Assembly (NCBI RefSeq): GCF_030704535.1
Contig: NC_081822.1
Coordinates: forward strand, 2,161,001 to 2,225,000
Direction of reading: 5' to 3'
Length of the DNA stretch: 64,000 nucleotides
Origin: Vitis vinifera
Lineage: Eukaryota > Streptophyta > Magnoliopsida > Vitales > Vitaceae
Shown one piece after another: positions 1 to 10,399 of the stretch; within the stretch, counting starts at the first letter, position 1, and each line of letters opens with the position of its first letter. Below the pieces are notes generated by a model, which worked only from the letters and a program-made list of their open reading frames with translations, was not told where the DNA came from and made no database searches. The position numbers were made by a program, and so were the translations under genes.

Positions 1-409
1 ACTGTGTCTGGGTAACAGACCTGAAATTTGAGCATGTCATACTTTAACTGGATACACAGAGTGTGATAGCCAACTTAACTTGAATCAAGCAGGTGATTTC
101 CCGGCTGAATTATCAACAGAATAGATTAGCTGGATCATCTGTTTTGGGCCCAAAATTTATGGCCTATACTAAGAAAGAAATAAAACATATCAGCACTTTG
201 TCCATGTAAAATAAGCAGAACAAAAAGGAATGGTCCAACCCGGTGATATTTGGTCAAGCTAAGATTTTTCCAATGGAATCTTGTGTCTGCAAGCTGCATG
301 TACTCCCATGCAGGATGCTTACCTTAACGAATTTGAGTGCTCAAAAGAGTCTCCATCTGTCTTAAAAATATTTTCTGCTTGAACTTGACAACGTTGCCTC
401 TGCCTGCAG

Positions 410-535
410 CCTAATTCTGAGGAGGCTCAAGATGACAGAAAAAGTGCATTTCATCTTGTAAAGAGGCGTAAGCAGCTGCATTCATCAGGTCTGAGTGATA
501 CCGAAAATCGTTTTGTGGTTGGTGACAAGACCTAA
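410..535 (+). CDS. candidate terminal exon of a gene running off the left edge (partial, unidentified)
   Basis: A good 3' splice site (tctgcctgcag) ends just before 410 and is followed by 41 open codons and TAA at 533-535. The deduced tail is hydrophilic and basic, starts PNSEEAQDDRKSAFHLVKRR and ends ENRFVVGDKT. A second possible acceptor (tcccatgcag) lies near 318 and opens a short frame, but the gap between it and this exon would give an unusually short intron of about 57 bp. I do not recognise the protein. It could be the last exon of a + strand gene whose body lies left of the window, or chance. Low confidence because no upstream exon can be checked. Confidence 0.33.
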   Translation, partial: PNSEEAQDDRKSAFHLVKRRKQLHSSGLSDTENRFVVGDKT

Positions 536-1130
536 AGCTCCTAAAATATATGAGTCGAAGACAAAGAATGGGCTTCTCTTCTTTGTATAAACCCATGCAC
601 TGTTTGTTTGTTTGTTTGCTGGAAGAGGAAGGAAATTTTAAATCTCATAACTTACATATCTATCAAAAATAAAAAATAAAAAAATCTCATATCTTACATC
701 TGCAATGGTGGAATGGAGCGGCAAGTTGCTTGGGCCATGCAGGGCCCATTCTATCATGTCATGTAAATCAGATGAAACTGAAGAGTACCTGAAAATATCT
801 GTAAAATATGAGTGAGAATTTTCCTTGTAAAGTGTTTCTATGTGGAAAAAAGTGTCAACATGATTCGTTGTAACCTTTGATGAAAAAAGTTCCCCACTTG
901 AGCCTGTATACTGTGAGATTTTTCATTGCAAAATCTCTATATGAGGAAGAAAGATGTCATGATTTGTTGTAACCTTGGATGGTGCTATTCTCTACATGAA
1001 CTGTAAAATGTTTTATCACTCGGATGAAATTAATTTCCCTTTGGTTTCATGGATAATAAGGCCATTGTTGATACCATTAATTTCCCTTTGGTTTCATGGA
1101 TAATAAGGTCATTGTTGATAAGGGTCAATT
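536..1130. other. gene-free stretch with short repeats
   Basis: No gene seen. It holds a (TTTG)n run near 603-620, two diverged copies of a segment containing 'gttgtaacct' (about 820-880 and 925-985), and an imperfect tandem duplication of a segment of about 49 bp containing 'aatttccctttggtttcat' (about 1027-1075 and 1076-1125). Confidence 0.5.
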
Positions 1131-2000
1131 GAGGATTCCTTCGTTAGACGTGGCAGCGAAAGTTCCTATTCTGGTGTTAGAATTTGGGCTTTCTGGTTCC
1201 CTACACAAAGATGTCCGGACACATTCTCCAAAACCCAAATCAGACTTTGGAAATGAATAGAAACCCTTAGAGAGAGAGAGAAGGTAAGTGAGAGAACTCA
1301 CAGTAGTGTCCTGTCCCCCCTCCCTCCTGCTCTGTTTGTAGGGTTTTTATAATGCTCAAGGGGGGAAAGGCACAATTGGCCCTTGTAGTGATGATTACGC
1401 AGTAGTAACGGGGCAATCATCACAACTACAAGGCGGTTAAGGGTTGTGTCAGACGACGCGTCATGACACAGTTTGTCATCCCTTCAATCTTGTTGAAGGC
1501 CTGAGACTAGATATGTCGATCTACTAATGTAGATGTAAGAACGGAAAGAATCTCATGTCATTCTTGTGCCAATTAATCATGGTCTTGTATATTAGAGATG
1601 ATTTGAGGATATCAAGAGATGTGGTCCGCTCAGTGGCCCAATAGATCCGGGTGGAACATGTTCGAGTACCTCGAAGGTTGTTCGATCAGTGATGGAAGGA
1701 GTGACACGTGGTCTAGCTAGGATGATGCCATGTGGACAGGCACGTGAAGGTACACGTGGAAAGAGTACCTTGAAGGTTGTCCGATCAGTGATGGGAGGAG
1801 TGACACGTGGTCTAGCTAGGATGATGCCATGTGCCATGTGGACAGCCACGTGTCCGATCAGTGATGGAAGGAGTGACACGTGGTCTAGCTAGGATGATGC
1901 CATGTGGACAGGCACGTGAAGGTACACGTGGAAAGACGCAAGGGAGAAAGCCCCCGCAGTCATAAAGCGTGTTTACTTTGTCAGAATGCATTCCTACAGA
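1131..2000 (+). repeat. LTR-like repetitive block
   Basis: Begins TTGAGGATTCC and carries a TATA-like 'tttttataatg' near 1346, followed by a GC-richer leader and a G-box-rich tandem repeat. This is the same general layout as the clear solo LTR at 32478-33290 (starts TGTTGAGG, central TATA run, several CACGTG cores in its second half). No target-site duplication or exact ends could be fixed, so a solo LTR remnant is an inference. Confidence 0.38.
1671..1940. repeat. three-copy imperfect tandem repeat (about 90 bp) rich in CACGTG
   Basis: Three imperfect units share 'gatcagtgatgg', 'gagtgacacgtggtctagct' and 'aggatgatgccatgtg' (about 1671-1769, 1770-1852 and 1853-1940). Eight CACGTG G-box cores fall in this 270-bp stretch, far above chance in this AT-rich window. 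G-boxes are known binding sites for plant bZIP and bHLH factors; whether these are bound is unknown. Confidence 0.8.
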
Positions 2001-3459
2001 ATTTCTTCCCCCTGATTGGTCTGATATAAAATAACATTTACAGGCTGGTCTCCCGCCGCTAAGAACACCCAATTTCCTCAAACTAATCTCCAGATCCATG
2101 CTAAAACAACATCCAGCAGAAGCCTTTTGTTGTTTTCCAGAGTTTTATCCCTAATCATCTGGAAATAATGCCCATGTCTTCCTCAGCATCCGGCTGTGGC
2201 CTATAACTTTTACATAGCGAGAGAACATAGCTGCCTACATCAATGGAGGCTTGGCCATTATTGGTGGAGATAAAGAGAAAGACCATCCATCACGATGATG
2301 AAATTGTAAGTGCATATTTTTTACTATAGTTTATGGGCCGAAAATACTTTTGGAAAGTAGTTTTTGTGAGCCCTTTTTCCAGTAATTGCTTAATCTGGTA
2401 CAGCATATAGGAGGAAAGGCCAGACGGTTCTTGGTCTTTAAACTCTCCCCATTTTGATGCTTTCTTATTTGTTGGAAGTGACTTTCTCTGTCTTTTCTGC
2501 TTTGTGATTTGACTCCAACGTATTGGAAAATTGCTGCTTTGCAGGATGCCTTTTGTCTGTGATTTATACCCTTGTTACTTTTTTCATTTCGATTTTGCTT
2601 TGGCCAGAAGTTATTGGTTTAGTTTCCTTATTTACAATTCATTAGGTTCCCACAATAAACTTTTGCTTTGTCATTTTCATAGTACCATATTTGGAATCAA
2701 CAACCCACTTAGCTTTTATTAAGTGAAAAAATAGTCTCATAAGGTATGGAAGGTGGAAAACTGCTAAGAATATTTTGAAATGTGAATGCTGGGGCAACAG
2801 TTACTGTAACTTCCAATCCTGCTTTTTATCTTTTGGAATGCTTCTTATCAACACCATGCTGCCAAACTGTAAACAGCTTTACCAGACTAAGAAAATGGCT
2901 GGGAGAAAACACATATTGGGGATCCATGCATCTAACTCTACTTTGTAATTGCTCTCTACATTTCATACTCAGGATTTCTGGACCCTTGTATTTTAAGTTC
3001 TCTCTAGATGAATTGATCATTTTCTAGATGTCATGAGATGAGTTCGTATGATTGGTTGCAAGTAGAGAACACCCTACTTTCATGGCATGTCCAAAGATAC
3101 CCTTAATTGTTCTATAACCATCTCTGAATCATTGATCTGTAACAGTTGAAACATCTCTGCCAAGATGCCCAAAGAATCTGCACTATGCCTATAAAAGAAA
3201 CAGCTAGACTAGAGGCACAAAGAACATGTTTTTCATTAAGAGACAATTTACATTATTCCTCACAACACAGTTTAACATTACTATATGCCAAAGCACTGCT
3301 ACTATTTTTGACAAACAACATAGACATAAAGTCAAAGTATTCATCACTTAAAACACATTTTCCTCTTATAAAGCATGAAAACTCCACCACACAATACAAA
3401 ACCTACGACAGATTTGTTTACTTAAACCGCTGGAATTGATGTCGGAATGCTGTTCACTA

Positions 3460-3552
3460 TTAGCCTCTATTAGCCCACCACGGCATGTAATCAACTGTGT
3501 CAACTTCTTCAGAACCCTCCTCTGGAGGAAAATCCTGGGAGGTCCTAGCCAT
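3460..3552 (-). pseudogene. microprotein copy A, frameshifted
   Basis: Start site ATGGCTAGG at 3552-3550, with a TATA-like TATAATAAATG near 3655-3645. The N-terminus (MARTSQDFPP) matches the other copies. Compared with copy C, 17 nt are missing after the FPP codons, which shifts the frame. The conserved helix (RRVLKKLTQLITC) is still encoded in another frame. The shifted frame stays open to codon 30 (ending DYMPWWANRG), so an unrelated short peptide could be made, but loss of function is the simpler reading. Confidence 0.7.
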
Positions 3553-4913
3553 AGTATCTCACAAAGAAAAGAACAGAAGTGAAATATGTGAAGAGGAGGA
3601 TGATTAGATCTGAGAATTGTACAGGACAAAGTCTAACAAGGTCATTTATTATATTTGGGGGCCAAACAGAATGGGAAAAAAAAAATAGAAAATATTAATT
3701 TCGTTTGCACTTCTTATTGCATTCCTCGAAACTTTCTTTTGATCAGTTCATCTCCAGATTCCAAGCCACTCAGTAATATTGTGGTGATCCAACAAACGAT
3801 GGCATCCAACAGTAAGTTTTTTGATGGCATTTCCTTTTGGCTAGTGCCAATAGAGGAGAAATTACTATGAAGCTTGTTAGAAAATGCAAGAGAAGCTCCG
3901 GTGCTCCTCCCTGGAACCCTCCTGTAAACTTGCCTTATCGACAGTACTTTCTCATATATTCTTAACCCTAGTTTAATGAATCTGTCTAGTCTGTAAGTTC
4001 ACACTGTTGACCTAACTTTTAACTCCATAACTAATTTTCTGTATTAACATCACTCATTATAACATAACTCATTAAACAATAACCAATAAAGATGATGTCT
4101 GTCAGAATCCAGAAAATTTTGTAGATGATTTGAATTATCTTGTATAGCATATTTATGCTTAATAGTATACATACATACTATATATATATATATATTCATT
4201 ATCTTTTGAATAATTATTGTAGTCTATGCTAGCAAATAATAAACTTTACCAAGAATCTTAAACTATTCAGCATCCTTATCTTTTGTACGAACCATCCATC
4301 CACCACCCAAAAGCTTAATTTTTCTTGTTGCAGATGTCGGTTTCAAATTGAGGCTTTGTATCCATTTGATTAACAGATCTGGCTATAATTGATCTCTCCA
4401 AATCCATCTATACGATTTTCTGGCTTTTAATGGCCATTTTATCTTTATTAGTTATGGTTTAAGAGTTTTTTTTTTTAATCACTGAAAAGGTTATAATAGA
4501 CTATGTTAAGACAGAAAATTAGTTGTTTATTATGGAAATATTTTCTGCATTGTGGAGTTACAAGTTAGGTCAACAATGTGAAAACTTGGAGTGAAAAGTA
4601 TATGAGTACTGGTGGTGAGGTCAGCTTGACACCCAGCTTACAGAAGGATAGAGGGAGGAGCTTCTGAACTTTTCCTACATTTTCTAATAAGTTTCATAGT
4701 AATTTTTCCACAATCGGCACAATCCAAAAGGAAATGGCATCAGAAAACCTAGTGTTGGATACAATTGCATGTTGGATCACCACAATATTACTGAATGACT
4801 TGGAATCAGGGATGAATTGAAAAAGTTATGAGGATGTGAGATATAAAGTGCAGATGAGATTAGTTTTTTCTGAATTTTTTTCCATTTTGTTTGGGCTCCA
4901 AGCCTATTTCTCT

Positions 4914-4920
4914 TATAAAT
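4914..4920 (+). promoter_or_regulatory. TATA box of copy B
   Basis: TATAAAT lies about 96-102 bp before the copy-B start codon. Equivalent boxes sit at the same distance in copies A, C and E, and a TATA box is retained upstream of remnant D. Confidence 0.6.
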
Positions 4921-5015
4921 GGCAATCATGAGACATACCCATGTACATGTTCTCAAATCGAATCATACTGCTCTTCATATATTTCATTTTTCTATTCATT
5001 TCTTTGTCAGATATC

Positions 5016-5123
5016 ATGGCTAGGGCCTCCCAGGATTTTCCTTTTCCCCCTAAAGGAGGTGTGCTCTGAAGGGTTTTGAAGAAGCTGGTGCAGTTGGTTA
5101 CTTGCAGTGGTGATCTCCTCTAA
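5016..5123 (+). pseudogene. microprotein copy B, premature stop
   Basis: The only copy on the + strand. ATG at 5016 opens MARASQDFPFPPKGGVL, then TGA at 5067-5069 replaces the arginine codon found in copies C and E (a single C-to-T change of CGA would suffice). The same frame continues with RVLKKLVQLVTCSGDLL and ends with TAA at 5121-5123. Promoter and leader remain recognisable (TATA at 4914-4920). Likely a recent pseudogene, unless the 17-residue N-terminal peptide has a use. Confidence 0.75.
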
Positions 5124-6860
5124 TAGGGGCTAATAGTGAATAGCATTCCAGATGTTCCAGCAGACCAGACACAGAAAGACCATACATGTTTAGGTAGACA
5201 AGTTTGTTTTAGGTTTTAATTGTGTTGTGTGGGGTTCTCATGCTTTACAGAAGGAGAACGTGTTTTGAGTGTTGGCCTCTGGGTCTTTTATTGTCTATGC
5301 CTTTTGTCATAAAATAGTAGCAGTGTCTTGACATTGAGTAATGTAAACTGTGTGTTGTGGGAAACATGTAAATATATACTCTCTTTACAAAAAGTATGCT
5401 CTTTCTGTCTCTGGTACGTCTGTTTCTTTTATATCCGTAGTGCAAATATTCTGAGCATCTTGGCAAGGGTTCCCCATCCAAGTAATAAGAGGGCCTGAAT
5501 GCTTAAACTGCTAAAAATAAATGATTCAGAGATGGTCATGCATAGAACAAAGAATTAAGGATGTCTTTGGACATGCCATGAGAGTAGGATGATTTCTACT
5601 TGCAATTGAAGGCCTACTTCTCCATCTTCATTTCATCTAATGAAGTATTTAACAATGAGGGTCCACTAATCCACGTATAAAAATGTAAACCAATTAGTGA
5701 TTTAGAGATGCGTGGATTCCTCAATCAGTTGGTAAAGTTGTCCTAGCATTCATTTTTCTTTTCCATACAACTTATGTGAGAGTGAATTTAGAGAGAGAAT
5801 ATGACTGCTTACATCAATGGAGGCTTTGGCCATTATTGAAGGTGGAGAAAAAGAGAGAGACCATATTCCTGACGACTTGTTCACGGTCATGATGAATTGT
5901 AAGAGATTGGATTTTTTTTCATATTATTTAATTTTTGGGTTGAAAGTAATTGTTGTGTCTTTTCCAGGCTTAATTTGCTTATCTTGTATGGCATATAGGA
6001 GGGAAAATACCAAACGATTCTTGGTCTTTTAACTCTCCCGGTTTGATGCCTTATGCTTTGCTGGATGCCTTAATTAGTACCCGTCATTTACAACTTGAAA
6101 AGAGCTTTTGCAGAAGTTTATACTATTCTACCTTTTCCATTTCTACTTTGGTATGGCTAGACATATTTGGATTAGGTTCCTTATTTGCAATTCATTAGGT
6201 TTCGGCAATGAACTTTTCCAGAATACTCAACAACCCACTTAGCTTTCATTTTAGGCGTCTCCCAAAATCATTGTCACATAATTTTGAAGAAAAGTGGAAC
6301 ACCACTAAGAATGGTACTATAATTGCAAATCCTGCTTTTTATCTGTCAGAATGCTTGTTATCAACACCATGCTGCCAAACTGTAAACAGCTTTACTAGAT
6401 TAAGAAGAAATTGGCTTGGAGAAAACATTTATTGGGGGATCCATGCATCTCAGAAATTATTTATCATTAGCAGTTGAAACATTGAAGAAACAGTTAAGAG
6501 ATAGGAAGAAATACTTTTCACAAAGAGAATTTACATTATTCCCCACAACACAGTTTACATTACTCTATGCCAAAACACCGCTACTATTTATATGTAGACA
6601 TAGAAAACCCCAGCATTCATCACCCAGACTCATTTTCCCTTTCTAAGAACATGAAACAAAACCCACAAGAATCTTATTACCCACAACACACAGTTCACAT
6701 TACTCCCTGTCAAAACACTGCTCCTATTTATGACAAACAACATATATGTAGACATAGAAGACCCCAGTATTCATCACTCAAGACCCACAACAATCTTGTT
6801 TACCTATACATGTATGCTCTATCTCTAGCTGGTCTGGTGTAATATCTGGAATGCTGTTGA

Positions 6861-6968
6861 TTAGTTTCCAAGATCCCCACTGCAAGTAATCAACCTTGCC
6901 AATTTCTTGAAAACGCTGCGGAGCACGCCTCCTCTGGGAGGAGGAAAATCCTGGGAAGTGCCAGCCAT
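6861..6968 (-). CDS. 35-aa microprotein, copy C (intact, unnamed family)
   Basis: ATG at 6968-6966, TAA at 6863-6861. Layout: N-terminus MAGTSQDFPPPRGG, then residues 15-28 forming a cationic amphipathic helix (VLRSVFKKLARLIT), Cys29, and a short SGDLGN tail. There is no signal peptide or transmembrane segment, so a cytosolic or membrane-surface protein is likely; function unknown. Support for coding: homologous ORF in five local copies, the first ATG after a TATAAA box at 7070-7065, and in-frame conservation of DFP, GGVLR, KLA and TC with copy E. The overlapping longer frame on this strand lacks any conserved match and is probably a shadow. No protein family known to me fits. Confidence 0.6.
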   Translation of the reverse strand: MAGTSQDFPPPRGGVLRSVFKKLARLITCSGDLGN

Positions 6969-7064
6969 CGATCTCAGAAGGAAACAAACAGAAAAATGAA
7001 TTATATGGAACGCAAGATGATTAGATTTGAGAATATGTACATGGGTATGTCTCCTGATCCTTCA

Positions 7065-7070
7065 TTTATA
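7065..7070 (-). promoter_or_regulatory. TATA box of copy C
   Basis: TATAAA (minus strand) about 97-102 bp before the copy-C ATG, a spacing shared with the other promoter-bearing copies. Confidence 0.6.
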
Positions 7071-8743
7071 GAGTTGGAAGAATTGGATTACTTGGGGGCC
7101 AAACAAAACTGGAAAAAATCCAGAAAAAAAAAGGGTAATTTCATCTGGGCTTCACATCACATTCCTCGAAACTTTTTTACGAGTTCATCTCCAGATTCCA
7201 AGCCATCCGTAACACTATTGTGGTATTCCGACACGCAATTGTATCCCAAGGTTGGTTCGTGTCATTTATGCAAAAATTATTGTGAAGCTTGTTAGAAAAT
7301 GTAGGAGAAGATGCTCCTCCGGTGACCTTCTGTAAGCTGGTAGACATCATTGTGGTGCTCCGACACACAATTGTATCCCAATGTATGTTTTGTGTCATTT
7401 ATGCAGAAACTACTGTGAAGCTTGTTAGAAAATGTAGGAGAACATGCTCCGACCTTCTGTAAGCTGGTTGTCTAAGCCGGCTTCACCAGTACTTCCCCAT
7501 ATGCTTTTAATATGATGAACCCTAACCTAACCTTTATCTCCAAAATGCAGAAAATACTTCCAAAATATAGAACTAATTTTGTGTATTAACATCACTCAAT
7601 CTAACCTAGCTTTTCAGTGTTAAAAAAAAAACTCATTAAACAATAACTAATAAAGATAGAAATGACCATTAGATGGATTAGGAGAGAGATCTGTTATTCA
7701 AATGGGTAAGATTTACTTGGTGAGGTTATTCTTTGCGAGCATAGACTACCGTACTACTCAGAAGACTGTGCATAGTAAATTTAGTTCCCTTCACTCATGT
7801 TCTGTAATTTTATGGGCACAGGCTGTGAGTTGGGTTGAATGGTAGTTATTGTGTCTTTTTCTGTCCGTGCATTGTGCTTAATCTGGTGTAGTATGTTTGT
7901 GTTTAATGAAACATGGCTCCTTCACTAAAACCAAACAGATTTTGACATGCTTTTTGCTAAGTCAGCCCGAAAATAGAAAATAGAAATGAATGCTATAAAA
8001 GTAGTCATTATAAATATTAAAATTAATCCCGACTTTTACAGAAGGCTTTAGCAGATTTCTAGTAAATTTTAGGTGTTTCCTAAAGTCGCTGCAACACAAG
8101 TTTGATGAAAAGTGGAAAGCTACTAAGAATGTTTTGAAAAATGAATGCTAGGAGAACAGTTACTATAATTGCAAATCCTAGTTGATTTTATCTATTAGAA
8201 TGCTTGTTATAGACTCCATGCGGCTAAACTGCATGTAAGCAGGCAACTCTATGAGATAAAGAAGAAACTGGCTTGCAGAAAACACCGATTGAGGAAACCA
8301 TGCATCTCTACATAAGTGATTGGTTTACATTTCATACATGGGATTAGTTGATCCTTATATTTAAATTCTTTATTAGATGAAGTGAAGCCCTGCTGGGCAT
8401 AAGATGGAGAATTATGGCTTCCCTACTCTCATGGAATGTCCAAAGACATGCTTGATTAATTGTCTTATGACCATCTCTGAATATTTATTTTTACCAGTTG
8501 AAACCATGATCAGCCTCCTCTTATTCACTTGGAGGGGGACTTTGTGCCAAGGTGCTCAGAAGATTTTCATAAAGGCATATAGAAGAAACAGGCAGACTAA
8601 GACAAAAAGAACTTACTTTTCATAAAACACATTTTCCTTTTGAAAAGCATGAAGACTCCCCCACTCAACACACAACCTAAACCTAAACATGTATGGTCAT
8701 TCTGTGGCCGGTCTGCTGGAACATCTGGAACGCTTAGCCCTTA

Positions 8744-8791
8744 TTAACCAAGATCACCACTGTAGGTAATCAACAGAGCCAGCTTCTTCAG
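8744..8791 (-). pseudogene. microprotein copy D, C-terminal remnant
   Basis: Only the last 15 codons and stop remain (LKKLALLITYSGDLG), with the conserved Cys changed to Tyr. The unit's TATA box (TATAAATG, about 8824-8817) and the sequence just after it survive, but the rest of the leader and the first half of the ORF are missing, so the promoter now runs straight into the helix codons. Clearly a deletion derivative. Confidence 0.7.
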
Positions 8792-9978
8792 AAAAATAGG
8801 TATGTCTCATGATAGACATTTATAAGAGAGTTTGAAGAATTGGATTACTTGGGGAAAAAACAAGATGGGAAAAGAATTTAAAAAAAAATTAATTATATCT
8901 CTGCTTCATATCACATTCCTCAATTTTTTGTCTAGATGCCCAGCCATGTGATCCGACACGCAATTGTATACGTATGGTTTGTGTTAATTATGCTGAAATT
9001 ACTGTGAAGCTTGTTAGAAAATGCAGGAGAAGCTTATAAGGTACTTCCGGTAACTTCCTGTAAGCTGGTTGTCGAAGTCGAAGCCGGCTTCACCACCAGC
9101 AGTTCCCCTATACTTTTAACCCCAATATGATGAACCCTAATCTGTTCACATTGTTGACCTAACTTGCAGAAAATATTTCCATAATATAGAACTAATTTTC
9201 GGTATTAAAATCACTGATTATAACCTTTCCAATGAAAAAAAAAAATTCATTGAACAATAACAAATAAAGATAAATTTGTCCATTAGAATCCGAAAAATTT
9301 TACAAATGGATTGGAGAGAGCAGTTATACCCAGATCTGTCATTCAAATGGGTGCAAAGCCAAATCCTGGCTTTTACAGAAAGCTTTAGCAGATTGAAGAG
9401 AACTAGCTAGCTTCAACTAAGTATTGATTGTGGATGCAATGTGCATCTTTGAGATCTTATTGAGAATTTCTTATGTTGGATTAATGGTATATATATTTAT
9501 GAAGGAACAATCTTTTTCAATATTCATGAAGTGAATCTCTTTCTGCTATATATAGTGATGTGGTGGGGTTCGTCTTTTTGCATCCTTGTTACTAGCAATT
9601 GAAACTTTGGCCCTCTCTCTTTATTACATAGAAAGAATCAATTTTACTGAGAGATCAGGCTGCAGGTTTCTAACAAGCCCAAAGACTAAAAATCCTTCCA
9701 CATGAACTGAAGAGAAAGATGAGAAAAATCTGCCCATGTATATATATTTTCAATGAATTTGAACTTCATATATATAAGAAACAAGCTAGACTAGAGACAC
9801 ATAAAGAACATACGTTTCATTAAGATTATCTTTTTTCCACAACAGAGACTGGACACTTCACATCCAACACTGAAAACGCAGACAAACTAAACAATATGCA
9901 TGCATCTTCTCTGGTGTCTGGTCTGAGGGAATACATCTGAAGTGCTGACCTTGTCACCAGAGATTCCTGAAGAGGCCA

Positions 9979-10089
9979 TTAGCCAAGAGCGCCACCGCAT
10001 GTCAACAACTCCGCCAGCTTCCTTAGAACCCGACGCAGCACACCTCCTCTCTGAGGTGGAGAAGGAAAATCCTCCCCTTTCGCTGCCAT
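9979..10089 (-). CDS. 36-aa microprotein, copy E (intact, unnamed family)
   Basis: ATG at 10089-10087, TAA at 9981-9979. N-terminus MAAKGEDFPSPPQRGG, helix VLRRVLRKLAELLT (residues 17-30), Cys31, tail GGALG. Leu/Val fall on one helical face and Arg/Lys on the other. It is the most regular copy (duplicated arginines, glycine-rich tail) and may resemble the ancestor. Promoter: GATAAATAG near 10190-10183, about 95 bp upstream. No signal peptide or membrane span. Function unknown; a membrane-associating or partner-binding microprotein is conceivable from the helix, but that is inference. Confidence 0.62.
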   Translation of the reverse strand: MAAKGEDFPSPPQRGGVLRRVLRKLAELLTCGGALG

Positions 10090-10182
10090 GGATTCTGACA
10101 AGGAAATGAGCAAACAAATGAAAGATGTAGGAGAATGATTTCACAGTGAGTATGGTTGAGTCAAGAGTGCTCTATGGCTCTC

Positions 10183-10190
10183 TATTTATC
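10183..10190 (-). promoter_or_regulatory. TATA-like box of copy E
   Basis: GATAAATA on the minus strand about 95 bp before the copy-E start codon, matching the position of the TATA boxes of copies A, B and C. Confidence 0.5.
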
Positions 10191-10399
10191 AAGAGATGGG
10201 AGGTAGGAGGACTGAGGATTGCCCTTTGCCTTGATTGTTAAGCAAACTGACCAGAAATGTGCAGAAAATTGATTGTCATTTCCTCTGTGATTAATATAAT
10301 CTTGGAAACTTTATATGAGTATTTTTGCAGCTTAATTGCATGCCATTGAGTAGCAATTTTGTGGTTTGAGGTTTCAGACTTACAGTCACGTAAATATGA

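Noticed and set aside
1671..1940. CRISPR-like repeat array
   Set aside because: Units are imperfect, contiguous and without unique spacers, and the DNA is plant nuclear.
1592..2099. 95-codon frames over the 1.7-1.9 kb tandem repeat
   Set aside because: The frames merely follow the repeat units on both strands; product is repetitive with no domain.
6778..6987. 69-codon minus frame overlapping microprotein C
   Set aside because: Its sequence is not conserved in frame among the copies, unlike the 35-codon frame MAGTSQDFPPP in the same place.
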